Shown: positions 1 to 5,532 of the stretch, in pieces
Layout: every line of letters starts with the position of its first letter
How positions within the stretch are numbered: the stretch's first letter is position 1
Assembly: GCA_016193385.1 (NCBI GenBank)
Contig: JACPSF010000152.1
Span: forward strand, 1-16,533
Length of the DNA: 16,533 bases
Direction of reading: 5' to 3'
From: Deltaproteobacteria bacterium
GTDB taxonomy: Bacteria > Desulfobacterota_B > Binatia > UBA9968
Notes under the pieces: model-generated
Databases searched by the model: none
What the model was told of the DNA's origin: nothing
What the model saw: only the letters and a program-made list of their open reading frames with translations
Position numbers and translations under genes: made by a program

Positions 1-71
1 TAACACATGTCACAGGCCGTTGGGATCCACACGTCTTCCCAGATCCCGGCCGCAGCTTGCCTATCTGCCAT
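1..71 (-). CDS. Molybdopterin oxidoreductase, N-terminal start only (partial, runs off left edge)
   Basis: The reverse strand has an ATG at 69-71 preceded by a good ribosome site (GAGGGGTGAG) and an open frame of 23 codons to the window edge. The visible peptide contains VWIPTACDMC. A Trp-Ile-Pro-Thr-x-Cys-x-x-Cys start is typical of the [4Fe-4S]-binding N-terminus of DMSO-reductase-family molybdenum enzymes, which have a CxxC(x3)C cluster motif close to the start. It lies 37 bp downstream of the MoaD-like gene on the same strand, so the two are probably co-transcribed, and the MoaD-like protein fits a cofactor-supply role. The substrate cannot be judged from this fragment, and an FdhF-like or polysulfide-reductase-like enzyme is equally possible. 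Confidence 0.6.
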   Translation of the reverse strand, partial: MADRQAAAGIWEDVWIPTACDMC

Positions 72-108
72 AGCTCACCCCTCGTTGAAAAGACTGGCCC
101 TGCTCACT

Positions 109-459
109 TCAGCCCCCCATCAGTGGGGGACCCAAGACCACGATCTCCACGTGACTTTGGGAACCATCGCTGAGCTTGGCCGCGAGTCCTCCCTGGCTCA
201 GGGCGTTGTGGCCGTTGATGAGGACCGTTGCGTGGGCAGCCAGCTCTCCGTTCTCCAGTAGATGCTCCTCCAACTCCTGGCCATAAAGGGCTACCAGCTC
301 GTGGAGTAAGCCGCCCAGGGTGGTCTCTTGCGGGAGCAGGACCGCCTCCTCGCGGCGTCCTACCAGGCGCTGGATGAGGCCCACAAACGTTACCCTCACC
401 TCAATCACAGGATCTGTCTTTACTGGTACTGAAGCTGAGACCATCTGTGAAAACTGCAT
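109..459 (-). CDS. MoaD/ThiS-like ubiquitin-fold sulfur carrier protein
   Basis: This small protein ends in PPLMGG, and the C-terminal Gly-Gly is the hallmark of MoaD/ThiS sulfur carriers that are adenylated and thiocarboxylated at the last glycine. The body fits the beta-grasp fold: a strand (VIEVRVTFVGLIQRL), a helix (TLGGLLHELVALYG), a VLINGHNA segment and a final EIVVLGPP strand. MoaD supplies sulfur for the molybdopterin dithiolene. The next gene downstream starts like a molybdoenzyme, which supports that role. The frame is open to an ATG at 519, but the extra Arg-rich N-terminus looks unrelated to the fold; ATG at 459 is preferred and 444 is also possible. The start is uncertain, the family assignment is firm. 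Confidence 0.8.
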   Translation of the reverse strand: MQFSQMVSASVPVKTDPVIEVRVTFVGLIQRLVGRREEAVLLPQETTLGGLLHELVALYGQELEEHLLENGELAAHATVLINGHNALSQGGLAAKLSDGSQSHVEIVVLGPPLMGG

Positions 460-519
460 CCGCCGCCCGTCGACCCCTCGTCTACGGAAGGATTGCAGCC
501 GCAAAAAACATGCCACCAC

Positions 520-924
520 TGAGCCTTCTAATAGAGGATAAATTTTCTGAACCTCGGGACTCGAGCCGGCTTCTCTTTCCTAGCTATGAGAAAGAACAAG
601 AGGTATATTCCTAAAACGTGCAAAACAATTCACTCCTTCAGCAGAAAGCGTAGAGTCCGAGGGCACAGTTTCCGCCCCCCTAATCAATGGCATTGACCGT
701 GTGGGCCAACCGGTCTCGCAATCACACATCGCCGTAAGGCAAGCGGGAGAAATTGCGCCGCATCTTTACCCTCGATCGTCGGGATTTCAAGGTCTACCGG
801 CCGGCCCGCCTCGGGCGGTTTTCCATCCTTCCGTAGCGGTGATTCCGAAACCCGTGATGAGAGTCAAGCAAGGGTTAGAACGACGAGTGGGGTAGATTTT
901 GGGTCAGCCTCTTAGAGAATCTTT
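520..924. other. Intergenic stretch with no convincing gene
   Basis: These 405 bp lie between the MoaD-like gene and the hydrolase, both leftward. A 64-codon frame at 701-895 on the plus strand has no ribosome site and no recognisable protein character. At 806-822 a short GC hairpin (CCGCC-TCG-GGCGG) is followed by TTTT on the plus strand, resembling a terminator, but no rightward gene ends before it. A leftward promoter for the MoaD-like gene is expected here, but I see no clear -35/-10 pair. Confidence 0.5.
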
Positions 925-1764
925 CTACCTCTCTGTACGGTGGTTCTCGACCCAAGCCCGTATCCAAGCGTTTGTTTCCTCTGGCACCTGCCAGAAGAAG
1001 CCGTGAGACTGGCCTTTAAGAAGCTTAAATTCGGCTCCCGGAATACGGTTGGCGAGGACTTCGGCCTGTGTTACGTGGTTGCTGCCACCGACGTCCGCAT
1101 CCCCGACGACGACAAGCGTCGGGACCTTCACCTCGCGAAGGCGGTGGGTCGCTTCCCAGTTATGCCGAGCGATGCAAAGCTGAAGATAGTCCGGCAGCTT
1201 GGAGTGAGTGGGCCAAGCCGATTGATAAAAAGCACGGACGCGATCCGGATGGCGCTGGCGAAAGTCGGTAGTAAAGTAGGTCTCGGTATCACAGATATCG
1301 TGCCGGATAAATTCCTCAAATCCCATTTCAACCAGTTCCACGACAAGGAAAAACTGCAAGCCGGGAATACAATCTGCCCCGGTCCTTGCGGCAGGGCCTG
1401 AGCCGCTTGCGGCAAGGATGAGGCTTTTAACTTTCCGTGGAAAATTCAATGCCATCGCAAGCGCAATGCGTCCTCCCATAGAATGGCCCAATACGTGAGC
1501 AGACTCTATTCCCAAGTGATCGAGTAGCGCGACGACGTCGCAAGCCATCTGGTCAATCGTGCAGACTGACTGAACGCGGGTGGAGCGGCCACAACCTCTC
1601 GGATCATGGATGATGACATTGAGCGACTTCGAGAGGTCCGGAACCTGGAAGGCCTTCCAGACTTCACTCGAGAGTCCCGTGGCTGGTATGAAGACCAGTG
1701 ATTCACCCTTCCCGTGCGATTCATAGTAAATATCAACCCCGGTCGGTAACGTTGCAACTGGCAT
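925..1764 (-). CDS. Alpha/beta hydrolase-fold enzyme (3-oxoadipate enol-lactonase/esterase-like)
   Basis: A 279-residue alpha/beta hydrolase of normal length. The nucleophile elbow is GHSMGG with Ser95. An oxyanion-type region and the HDPRGCGRS segment lie near residues 53-61, the likely acid is Asp222 or Asp224 in GDAD, and the catalytic His is His254 in GQSHGFFW. The family includes 3-oxoadipate enol-lactonases, C-C hydrolases and esterases, and the sequence alone does not pick one. The start is well supported, with AGGAGGA at 1771-1777 seven bases upstream of the ATG. It is divergent from the TctC-type gene across a 230-bp region holding mirrored promoter elements, which suggests shared control. 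Its role could be lactone or ester hydrolysis in the catabolism of an imported organic acid (inference). Confidence 0.85.
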   Translation of the reverse strand: MPVATLPTGVDIYYESHGKGESLVFIPATGLSSEVWKAFQVPDLSKSLNVIIHDPRGCGRSTRVQSVCTIDQMACDVVALLDHLGIESAHVLGHSMGGRIALAMALNFPRKVKSLILAASGSGPAARTGADCIPGLQFFLVVELVEMGFEEFIRHDICDTETYFTTDFRQRHPDRVRAFYQSAWPTHSKLPDYLQLCIARHNWEATHRLREVKVPTLVVVGDADVGGSNHVTQAEVLANRIPGAEFKLLKGQSHGFFWQVPEETNAWIRAWVENHRTER

Positions 1765-1859
1765 TTTTTATCCTCCTGGACAAGCTAAAGCTTCAGGCAA
1801 ATATTCCGCACGTCTCCTGCGACGGTCAACGATTACTCTCCGTTCGATCGAACACATCC

Positions 1860-1888
1860 CTTCTACTTTGGCACCTTAAATCTGTCAA
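1860..1888 (-). promoter_or_regulatory. Predicted leftward promoter for the hydrolase
   Basis: On the reverse strand a perfect TTGACA (1883-1888) is followed after 17 bp by TAGAAG (1860-1865), which matches the -10 consensus at four of six positions. The spacing is optimal. The -35 lies in one arm of an inverted repeat shared with the divergent promoter. Confidence 0.45.
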
Positions 1889-1910
1889 GAGTCTTTCTAT
1901 TTACTTGACA
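1883..1910. repeat. Inverted repeat TGTCAAG-N14-CTTGACA in the divergent promoter region
   Basis: Two perfect 7-bp arms (1883-1889 and 1904-1910) are 21 bp apart centre to centre, about two helical turns. Each arm contains a consensus -35 box, one facing each way. It may simply be two back-to-back promoters, or an operator for a dimeric regulator acting on both genes. Confidence 0.6.
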
Positions 1911-1931
1911 AAAACCCTAATCAGATATACA
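1905..1931 (+). promoter_or_regulatory. Predicted rightward promoter for the TctC-type gene
   Basis: A perfect TTGACA lies at 1905-1910. The best -10 candidate, TATACA (1926-1931), is only 15 bp away; a 17-bp spacer would give the poorer TACATG. The -35 is clear, the -10 is not. Confidence 0.4.
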
Positions 1932-1994
1932 TGGCACAAAAACCATTCATCCAAGTGGGCTCGTAGTCCATCGGCGTGGATACCGGAGGAAATT

Positions 1995-3020
1995 ATGAAC
2001 GTTAGACGTGGCTCGTGTGCTCTGGTTGTACTGTTCAGCCTTACAGTGATGGTGCGGGTGGCGGAATCTGCTGCTCCTTTTTATGACGGCAAGACCATTC
2101 ATGTTATTGTCGGACAGGCCGCGGGAGGAGGCTACGATACCTACACACGTACTATGGCTCGCCATATGGGGAAGTACATCCCTGGCAACCCGAGCATCAT
2201 AGTCGAGAACATGACCGGCGCTGGGAGCCTCATTGCTGCAAACCATCTTTATAAGGTAGCGAAGCCAGACGGTCTCACCATTGGACATTTCATTGGGGGC
2301 CTGTTTTTGCAGCAGCTCCTGGAAAAGCCGGGGATTGAATTTGATGCGCGCAGGTTCGAATACCTGGGTGTCCCGGCGCAGGATAACACGGTGATGGGCA
2401 TCTCGGCGGCCACCGGGATCGCCAGCCCGGAGCAGTGGATGGCGTCAAAAGCAACCGTTAAATTTGGCGGGATTGGGCCGGGTTCCGCCGCCGATGATAT
2501 TCCCAAGGTGGCAAGGGCTACTATCGGCTTGCCGATCCAGTTGGTCACCGGCTACAAAGGGACTGCTGAAATTCGCCTGGCTTTCAATAGCGGAGAGATT
2601 CACGGACTTTCGAGTTCCTGGGAATCATTCAAATCGACGTGGACCAGGGAATTGGAATCCGGCGCTCTTAAGATTATCCTGCAAGCGGTCGCGAAACGGC
2701 ATCCTGATCTTCCCGATGTTCCTTTGATTGTCGAATTTGCCAAGACCGAGGAAGCGCGGCATTTGATCGAGGTGGGCATCCACAACTTCGGGCTGACGGC
2801 TCGTCCTTACGTTTTACCCCCGCGGGTGCCTAAGGAGCGGGTTCAGATTTTACGCAAGGCCTTCATGGACACCATGGGAGATCCCGAATTCCTGGCAGAC
2901 GCCAAGAAAGCTAGGCTCGACATCAACCCACTGTCGGGCGACGCGGTGGAAAAAACCATTGCCGGGATCTTTAAACTTGATCCGAGCTTGGTTGGAAAAC
3001 TCAAAGAGATCCTTAAATAG
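1995..3020 (+). CDS. Tripartite tricarboxylate transporter (TctC/Bug) family periplasmic binding protein
   Basis: A 341-residue secreted binding protein. The start at 1995 is preferred over the longer frame because GGAGGA sits at 1985-1990 and the protein then begins with a standard signal peptide (basic start, hydrophobic stretch, Ala-rich cut site near residue 26). The family signatures are present: a strand IHVIVGQAAGGGYDTYTR after the cut site, a PxIIVENMTGAGSLIAANHLY segment and a KPDGLTIG motif. Bug proteins bind carboxylates such as citrate or aromatic acids and pass them to TctAB, or act as stand-alone sensors. No tctA or tctB is nearby, so it is an orphan here. It is likely the first gene of a set with the isochorismatase-like and MerB-like genes, although an extra promoter may lie between. 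Confidence 0.9.
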   Translation: MNVRRGSCALVVLFSLTVMVRVAESAAPFYDGKTIHVIVGQAAGGGYDTYTRTMARHMGKYIPGNPSIIVENMTGAGSLIAANHLYKVAKPDGLTIGHFIGGLFLQQLLEKPGIEFDARRFEYLGVPAQDNTVMGISAATGIASPEQWMASKATVKFGGIGPGSAADDIPKVARATIGLPIQLVTGYKGTAEIRLAFNSGEIHGLSSSWESFKSTWTRELESGALKIILQAVAKRHPDLPDVPLIVEFAKTEEARHLIEVGIHNFGLTARPYVLPPRVPKERVQILRKAFMDTMGDPEFLADAKKARLDINPLSGDAVEKTIAGIFKLDPSLVGKLKEILK

Positions 3021-3071
3021 CGCAGATCCATAGTCTCCCTTTTTTCTCCGCGCATCTGTGACGGTTTGACC

Positions 3072-3080
3072 TGTTATGAT
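3072..3080 (+). promoter_or_regulatory. Possible extended -10 promoter element upstream of the isochorismatase-like gene
   Basis: TGTTATGAT matches an extended -10 (TGnTATAAT) with one mismatch. No good -35 is seen at 17 bp. A start near 3087 would leave a short leader holding the AAGGAA ribosome site at 3095-3100. Confidence 0.3.
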
Positions 3081-3105
3081 ATAAGAAGCCGGGAAAGGAA
3101 GCAGA

Positions 3106-3687
3106 ATGACGAATCTGAATCTCGATTCCGCCAAGACGGCGGTCCTCTCCATGGACATTCAAAAAGCTCCCGTGAGAAGAAGCTCCATGTTCCGGGAGCG
3201 CAATGTGGGGCAGGCGGCTAAAAGCGTTCTAGAGGCGGCGAGGAAGGCCGGAATTCTCGTCATTCACGTCGTCATCGATTATCAGCCGGCCTTTTTTTCA
3301 CCAAAGAACAAATTTTTACAGAAGATTCGGATCCCTATCTTGTCAGCCCCGGACGCGGATGTGGCTGAGCTTTTAGAAATTGTCGATGACGTCAAACCCG
3401 TGGGAGACGAGCCCGTGATCCGAAAGCCGCGCATGAACCCTTTCTATGGCACCGCTCTCGAAAGCATGTTGCGGAGCCGGGACATCGACACGGTCGTCTT
3501 AATGGGCGTGGCCACTGAATTTGTCGTGGAGGCGGCCGCCAGACATGCCGCCGACGCTGACTATCGAGTTATCGTCCTGGAGGATTGTTGCGCCGCTTTT
3601 TCGGATGAGGCCCATCGGGTTTCACTCCATATCATGGATCATTTAGCGACGTTGGCCACTTCGGCGGACTTTCTCGGAAGCGTCTGA
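3106..3687 (+). CDS. Isochorismatase-fold (cysteine hydrolase superfamily) protein lacking the nucleophilic Cys
   Basis: At 193 residues this is the usual length for the isochorismatase/nicotinamidase superfamily. Asp17 in LSMDIQK and Lys107 in VIRKPR match two members of the Asp-Lys-Cys triad. The third falls in GVATEFVVEAAARHA: the usual pattern is G-x-x-T-N-x-C-V-E-x-T-A-R, so the nucleophile position is Val140. Cys161 and Cys162 lie about twenty residues later at a position not known to be catalytic. Isochorismatases of the PhzD/EntB type also work without a Cys, so the protein could be a Cys-independent hydrolase rather than dead. It has a good ribosome site (AAGGAA at 3095-3100) and stops 29 bp before the MerB-like gene, so both are probably co-translated from one mRNA. 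Confidence 0.85.
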   Translation: MTNLNLDSAKTAVLSMDIQKAPVRRSSMFRERNVGQAAKSVLEAARKAGILVIHVVIDYQPAFFSPKNKFLQKIRIPILSAPDADVAELLEIVDDVKPVGDEPVIRKPRMNPFYGTALESMLRSRDIDTVVLMGVATEFVVEAAARHAADADYRVIVLEDCCAAFSDEAHRVSLHIMDHLATLATSADFLGSV

Positions 3688-3716
3688 TCATAGTTAGGTT
3701 GGAGGAAAAACGGACC

Positions 3717-4379
3717 ATGGCTGAGCTAGCCACACTCGACAAGGCTTTTCACCATATCATGCGAACTTTGATCGAGACCGGCCGCGCCCCGCATTTCACG
3801 GAAACGGCGGCTGCGCTCGGAGTGTCGGTAGAAGAAGGGCGGCAACTCTTTCACGAGCTTGAGGCCACGGGGTATTCGTTCTTTTTGCATCCCGAAACCG
3901 ACCAAATCGTCTCGGTTGCGCCGTTTAACAACCTGCCCAACCAGTACCGCATTTCCGTGGAGGGGGAACCGAAATGGTTCGCCCAGTGAGGGTTCGAAGC
4001 GCTGGCCGTGCGCTGGCTCTTTCCGGGAAAGACGGTACGGATGGATGCGCCCTGTTTGGACTGCGGGGAGTCCATGGTGATCGCTATGCGCGATGAGCAA
4101 GTCCTGACGGTCGAGCCTGACAGCATCGTGGGATACTCCATCACGCCCATTGGCGTGCAGGGGCCGGGCCGCGCCTACAGGTGAGCGAGCATGAACCTCT
4201 TCCGGTCGGAAGAGCACGTGCGCCGGTGGCCCGAGCTTAAGCCTTACTCTATAGAGAACCTCAAGCCGCTGTCCTTCTGGCTGGAACGCTTTAGCAACGA
4301 GATGATGCGGAGTCGCGGTCGTCCGGACTTTATTTCGTGGTACACGGCCTGGCGTTTAGCACGGGCCCAGCAAAAATAA
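3717..4379 (+). CDS. MerB-like organomercurial/organometallic lyase, predicted selenoprotein with two in-frame UGA codons
   Basis: Read through two TGA codons (3987-3989, codon 91; 4182-4184, codon 156), one frame encodes 220 residues, close to the 212 of MerB. From memory of R831b MerB, several blocks correspond: WFAQ-UGA-GFEAL with YAWCALDTL; DAPCLDCG with the Cys117 region; LTVEPDSIVGYS with QAVEPAGMAVS; and UGA-ASMNLFRSEEHVRRW with CCHVHFFASVPTAEDW, ending on the same Trp. The TGAs thus fall on Cys96 and Cys159, the two essential thiols, while Cys117 remains (Cys113) and Asp99 becomes Glu94. MerB cleaves C-Hg bonds. The start at ATG 3717 has GGAGGA ten bases upstream. The rest of the frame has no other stop or frameshift. 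A hairpin follows each TGA. A pseudogene is the main alternative. Confidence 0.75.
3996..4023 (+). promoter_or_regulatory. Candidate SECIS-like hairpin after the first UGA (weak)
   Basis: A lower stem GAAG/TTTC (3996-3999 with 4020-4023) and an upper stem GGCC/GGCT (4004-4007 with 4015-4018, one G-U pair) enclose the loop GTGCGCT, which begins 18 nt after the TGA and starts with G, as the bacterial SECIS rule asks. A competing five-pair stem AGCGC/GCGCT (3998-4002 with 4010-4014) would put the loop only 13 nt from the TGA. Confidence 0.4.
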
Positions 4380-4394
4380 GGGGCATCCGGCGGC
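4161..4394. repeat. Direct repeat, copy 1 (3' end of MerB-like gene)
   Basis: This segment matches 5314-5547 at a constant offset of 1153 bp with about 13 differences in 234 positions (roughly 94 percent, counted by eye). It covers the codons just before the second TGA, the hairpin, the C-terminal 62 codons, the TAA stop and a GGGGCA terminator arm. The two copies flank the toxin-antitoxin pair. Confidence 0.9.
4197..4214 (+). promoter_or_regulatory. Strong SECIS-like hairpin after the second UGA
   Basis: CTCTTCC (4197-4203) pairs perfectly with GGAAGAG (4208-4214) around a GGTC loop (4204-4207). The loop begins 19 nt after the TGA at 4182-4184. In E. coli fdhF the SECIS apical loop is also GGUC, about 18 nt after its UGA, and SelB contacts the loop G and U. 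The bulged U of the E. coli element is not seen here. The truncated duplicate keeps the hairpin through two synonymous changes. Confidence 0.65.
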
Positions 4395-4427
4395 GATTTC
4401 GTTCCCGAGATGTCAACCGCCTGCCCC
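4372..4427 (-). terminator. Rho-independent terminator of the antitoxin gene (possibly bidirectional)
   Basis: Arms GGGGCA (4380-4385) and GGCGG (4389-4393) pair with CCGCC (4417-4421) and TGCCCC (4422-4427), with a 3-nt bulge. On the reverse strand the stem is followed by TTATTTTT. It begins 17 nt past the antitoxin stop. The same hairpin would face the end of the MerB-like mRNA, but without a T-run on that side. Confidence 0.6.
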
Positions 4428-4443
4428 CTAGCCCTTCCGTGCA

Positions 4444-4776
4444 TCATGCTGACCGTAACCGTCGCTCCTTTGGGACAAAACGAATCTCAACGCGGCGGTT
4501 CAGGGCTGCCGCGATGCGATTGAGCATCGCGAGGGAGTGTCCCTCGTAATCGGCGTCTTCAAGACGGCAAATAACCGACGCGGTGGTGCCGACCAGTCGC
4601 GCCAGTTGCCGCTGAGTGAGGCCGGCCTCTTTACGCAAGGCGACAATCTTGCGCGCGACGTGGTCGTTGGCCCGCGCCTTCTCCAGAGCGGCAAGCCGTT
4701 CCGGCTTCCCTTCATAATAGCGGCGATGGAGGATTTCCACTGCGTCCGTGGTGGGTCTTCTTTTAGTTTTTCGCAT
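4444..4776 (-). CDS. HigA-type antitoxin, XRE helix-turn-helix
   Basis: A 110-residue protein with a central Cro/C1-type helix-turn-helix: KIVALRKEAGLTQRQLARLV is the classical recognition unit, followed by a SVICRLED helix and an LAMLNRIAAALNRRVEIRFV tail typical of HigA-like antitoxins. An AAGGAGGG ribosome site (4783-4790) lies within the end of the toxin frame, and the toxin's native stop is two bases before this ATG, so translation is coupled. It should bind the toxin and repress the operon, probably at the TGTTCG/CGAACA palindrome upstream of the toxin. The gene looks intact even though the toxin is frameshifted. Confidence 0.88.
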   Translation of the reverse strand: MRKTKRRPTTDAVEILHRRYYEGKPERLAALEKARANDHVARKIVALRKEAGLTQRQLARLVGTTASVICRLEDADYEGHSLAMLNRIAAALNRRVEIRFVPKERRLRSA

Positions 4777-4778
4777 GA

Positions 4779-5146
4779 TCAGCCCTCCTTGTAAGTGTGC
4801 CGCTGGGGATCCAGTTCGAACTTTCGCTTTCTCCGGATCGTTTCCTCTATGTCGCGCGGCGGCACTTCGCGCTCCTCGTTAGCCCATGGGCAAGAATCGC
4901 AGCGACACGCCCGTGAAAGAAATAGAGCATGCGATAATTCACGCCTCGAAGTCCGACACGCAGCTCATAGATGCCGTCCCGTAAGTAATCCGCTTCCGGG
5001 CGGCGGAGTTCATGGCCGAGATCACGCAGGCGCTCGATGCGCACGCGGCACTTGTCTTGGGCTTTGGCAGGAAGATGGTCCAGCCAATCGAGCACGGGAA
5101 CGCTCCCCGCCTCCTCCTGGTAGAAGACAACATCGATCTTGGGCAT
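4779..5146 (-). pseudogene. HigB/RelE-family toxin gene with a single-base frameshift
   Basis: From ATG 5146 the frame encodes a RelE/HigB-like mRNA interferase (VLDWLDHLP, DGIYELRVGLRGVNYRMLYFF, ILAHGLT) but ends early at 4847 with an unrelated tail. After the ACG codon near 4877 the other frame reads EEREVPPRDIEETIRRK and ends QRHTYKEG at the TGA 4779-4781, exactly the usual HigB-type C-terminus. The region is 368 nt, one short of 123 codons, so one base, probably an A in the expected ACGAAGGAG, is missing. The toxin is therefore likely inactive, unless the base is a sequencing error or recoding restores the frame. Gene order toxin-then-antitoxin fits HigBA. Confidence 0.8.
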
Positions 5147-5160
5147 GACACTGCCTTACT

Positions 5161-5189
5161 ATGTTCGTATTATTGCGAACAGCAGTCAA
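5161..5189 (-). promoter_or_regulatory. Toxin-antitoxin promoter with operator palindrome
   Basis: On the reverse strand TTGACT (5184-5189) lies 17 bp from a poor -10 (GAACAT, 5161-5166). Between them is a perfect inverted repeat, TGTTCG (5162-5167) and CGAACA (5176-5181), separated by eight bases. This is the expected place for antitoxin binding and autorepression. Confidence 0.55.
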
Positions 5190-5212
5190 GAGCAATATGT
5201 TGCGCTCGCCAA

Positions 5213-5320
5213 TTACCGCTTATTCCTCGCTCCTTCACGTGCCGCGATTTCAAGATTTAGGTTCAAAAGCCGGCGCAGGATCTCGCGGCGGGCGGCGGGA
5301 CTGATCGTGTAGCGGGTCTG
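5213..5320 (-). pseudogene. Possible C-terminal remnant of a DNA methylase (restriction-modification)
   Basis: On the reverse strand a 35-codon open stretch ends at TAA 5213-5215 and reads GQTRYTISPAARREILRRLL, then LNLEIAAREGARNKR. The pattern Y-x-I-(S/P)-x-x-(A/V)-R-x-E-(I/V)-L-x-R-L-L-x-L-N is what I recall from the C-termini of Eco57I-type adenine methylases. No start codon or upstream domain exists; the frame meets the truncated MerB-like repeat at about 5314-5320. If real, it is the stump of a restriction-modification gene cut by the rearrangement that created the repeat. The identification rests on a short motif. Confidence 0.4.
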
Positions 5321-5532
5321 GCCGCGCCTACAGGTGAGCGAGCATGAACCTCTTTCGATCGGAAGAGCACGTGCGCCGGTGGCGCGAGTTTAAGCCTTAC
5401 TCTATGGAGAACCTCAAGCGGCTCTCCTTCTGGCTGGAACGCTTTAGCAACGAAATGATGCGGAGTCGCGGTTGTCCGGACTTTATTTCGTGGTACACGG
5501 CCTGGCGTTTAGCACGGGCCCAGCAAAAATAA
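5305..5532 (+). pseudogene. Truncated second copy of the MerB-like gene, C-terminal part with conserved UGA
   Basis: This is the 3' third of the MerB-like gene, bounded upstream by an in-frame TGA at 5302-5304, so the N-terminal domain is absent. It keeps GRAYR, then TGA (5335-5337), then ASMNLFRSEEHVRRW and the rest to the TAA. Relative to the full copy it differs by four synonymous and five amino-acid changes in the last 62 codons (Pro/Arg, Leu/Phe, Ile/Met, Pro/Arg, Arg/Cys). The internal ATG at 5344 has AGGTGAG seven bases upstream, so a 62-residue product could be made, but it would lack both catalytic positions. Most likely it is a duplication relic. Confidence 0.75.

Noticed and set aside
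806..822. Terminator hairpin followed by TTTT on the plus strand
   Set aside because: No rightward gene ends upstream and the stem is only 5 bp, so it is noted in the intergenic entry but not called.
940..1401. 153-codon plus-strand frame
   Set aside because: Antisense shadow of the alpha/beta hydrolase, which has a full catalytic triad and a strong ribosome site.
1698..1994. N-terminal extension of the TctC-type protein to 440 residues
   Set aside because: The internal ATG at 1995 has a GGAGGA site and begins a classical signal peptide; the extension would cover the divergent promoters.
4191..4379. Independent 62-residue gene starting at ATG 4191 (and its twin at 5344)
   Set aside because: It is in the same frame as the MerB-like N-terminal part and carries MerB C-terminal motifs, so it is better read as the end of one gene beyond a recoded UGA. 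The AGGTGAG upstream leaves internal initiation possible.
3717..4379. Reassigned genetic code with TGA as Trp or Gly
   Set aside because: Several solid genes here end in TGA (MoaD-like, isochorismatase-like, AMP-binding), and TGG is used for Trp throughout.
4847..5146. Intact 99-residue toxin
   Set aside because: Its last ~10 residues do not fit the family, while the next frame gives the expected C-terminus up to the antitoxin start, so it is a frameshift.
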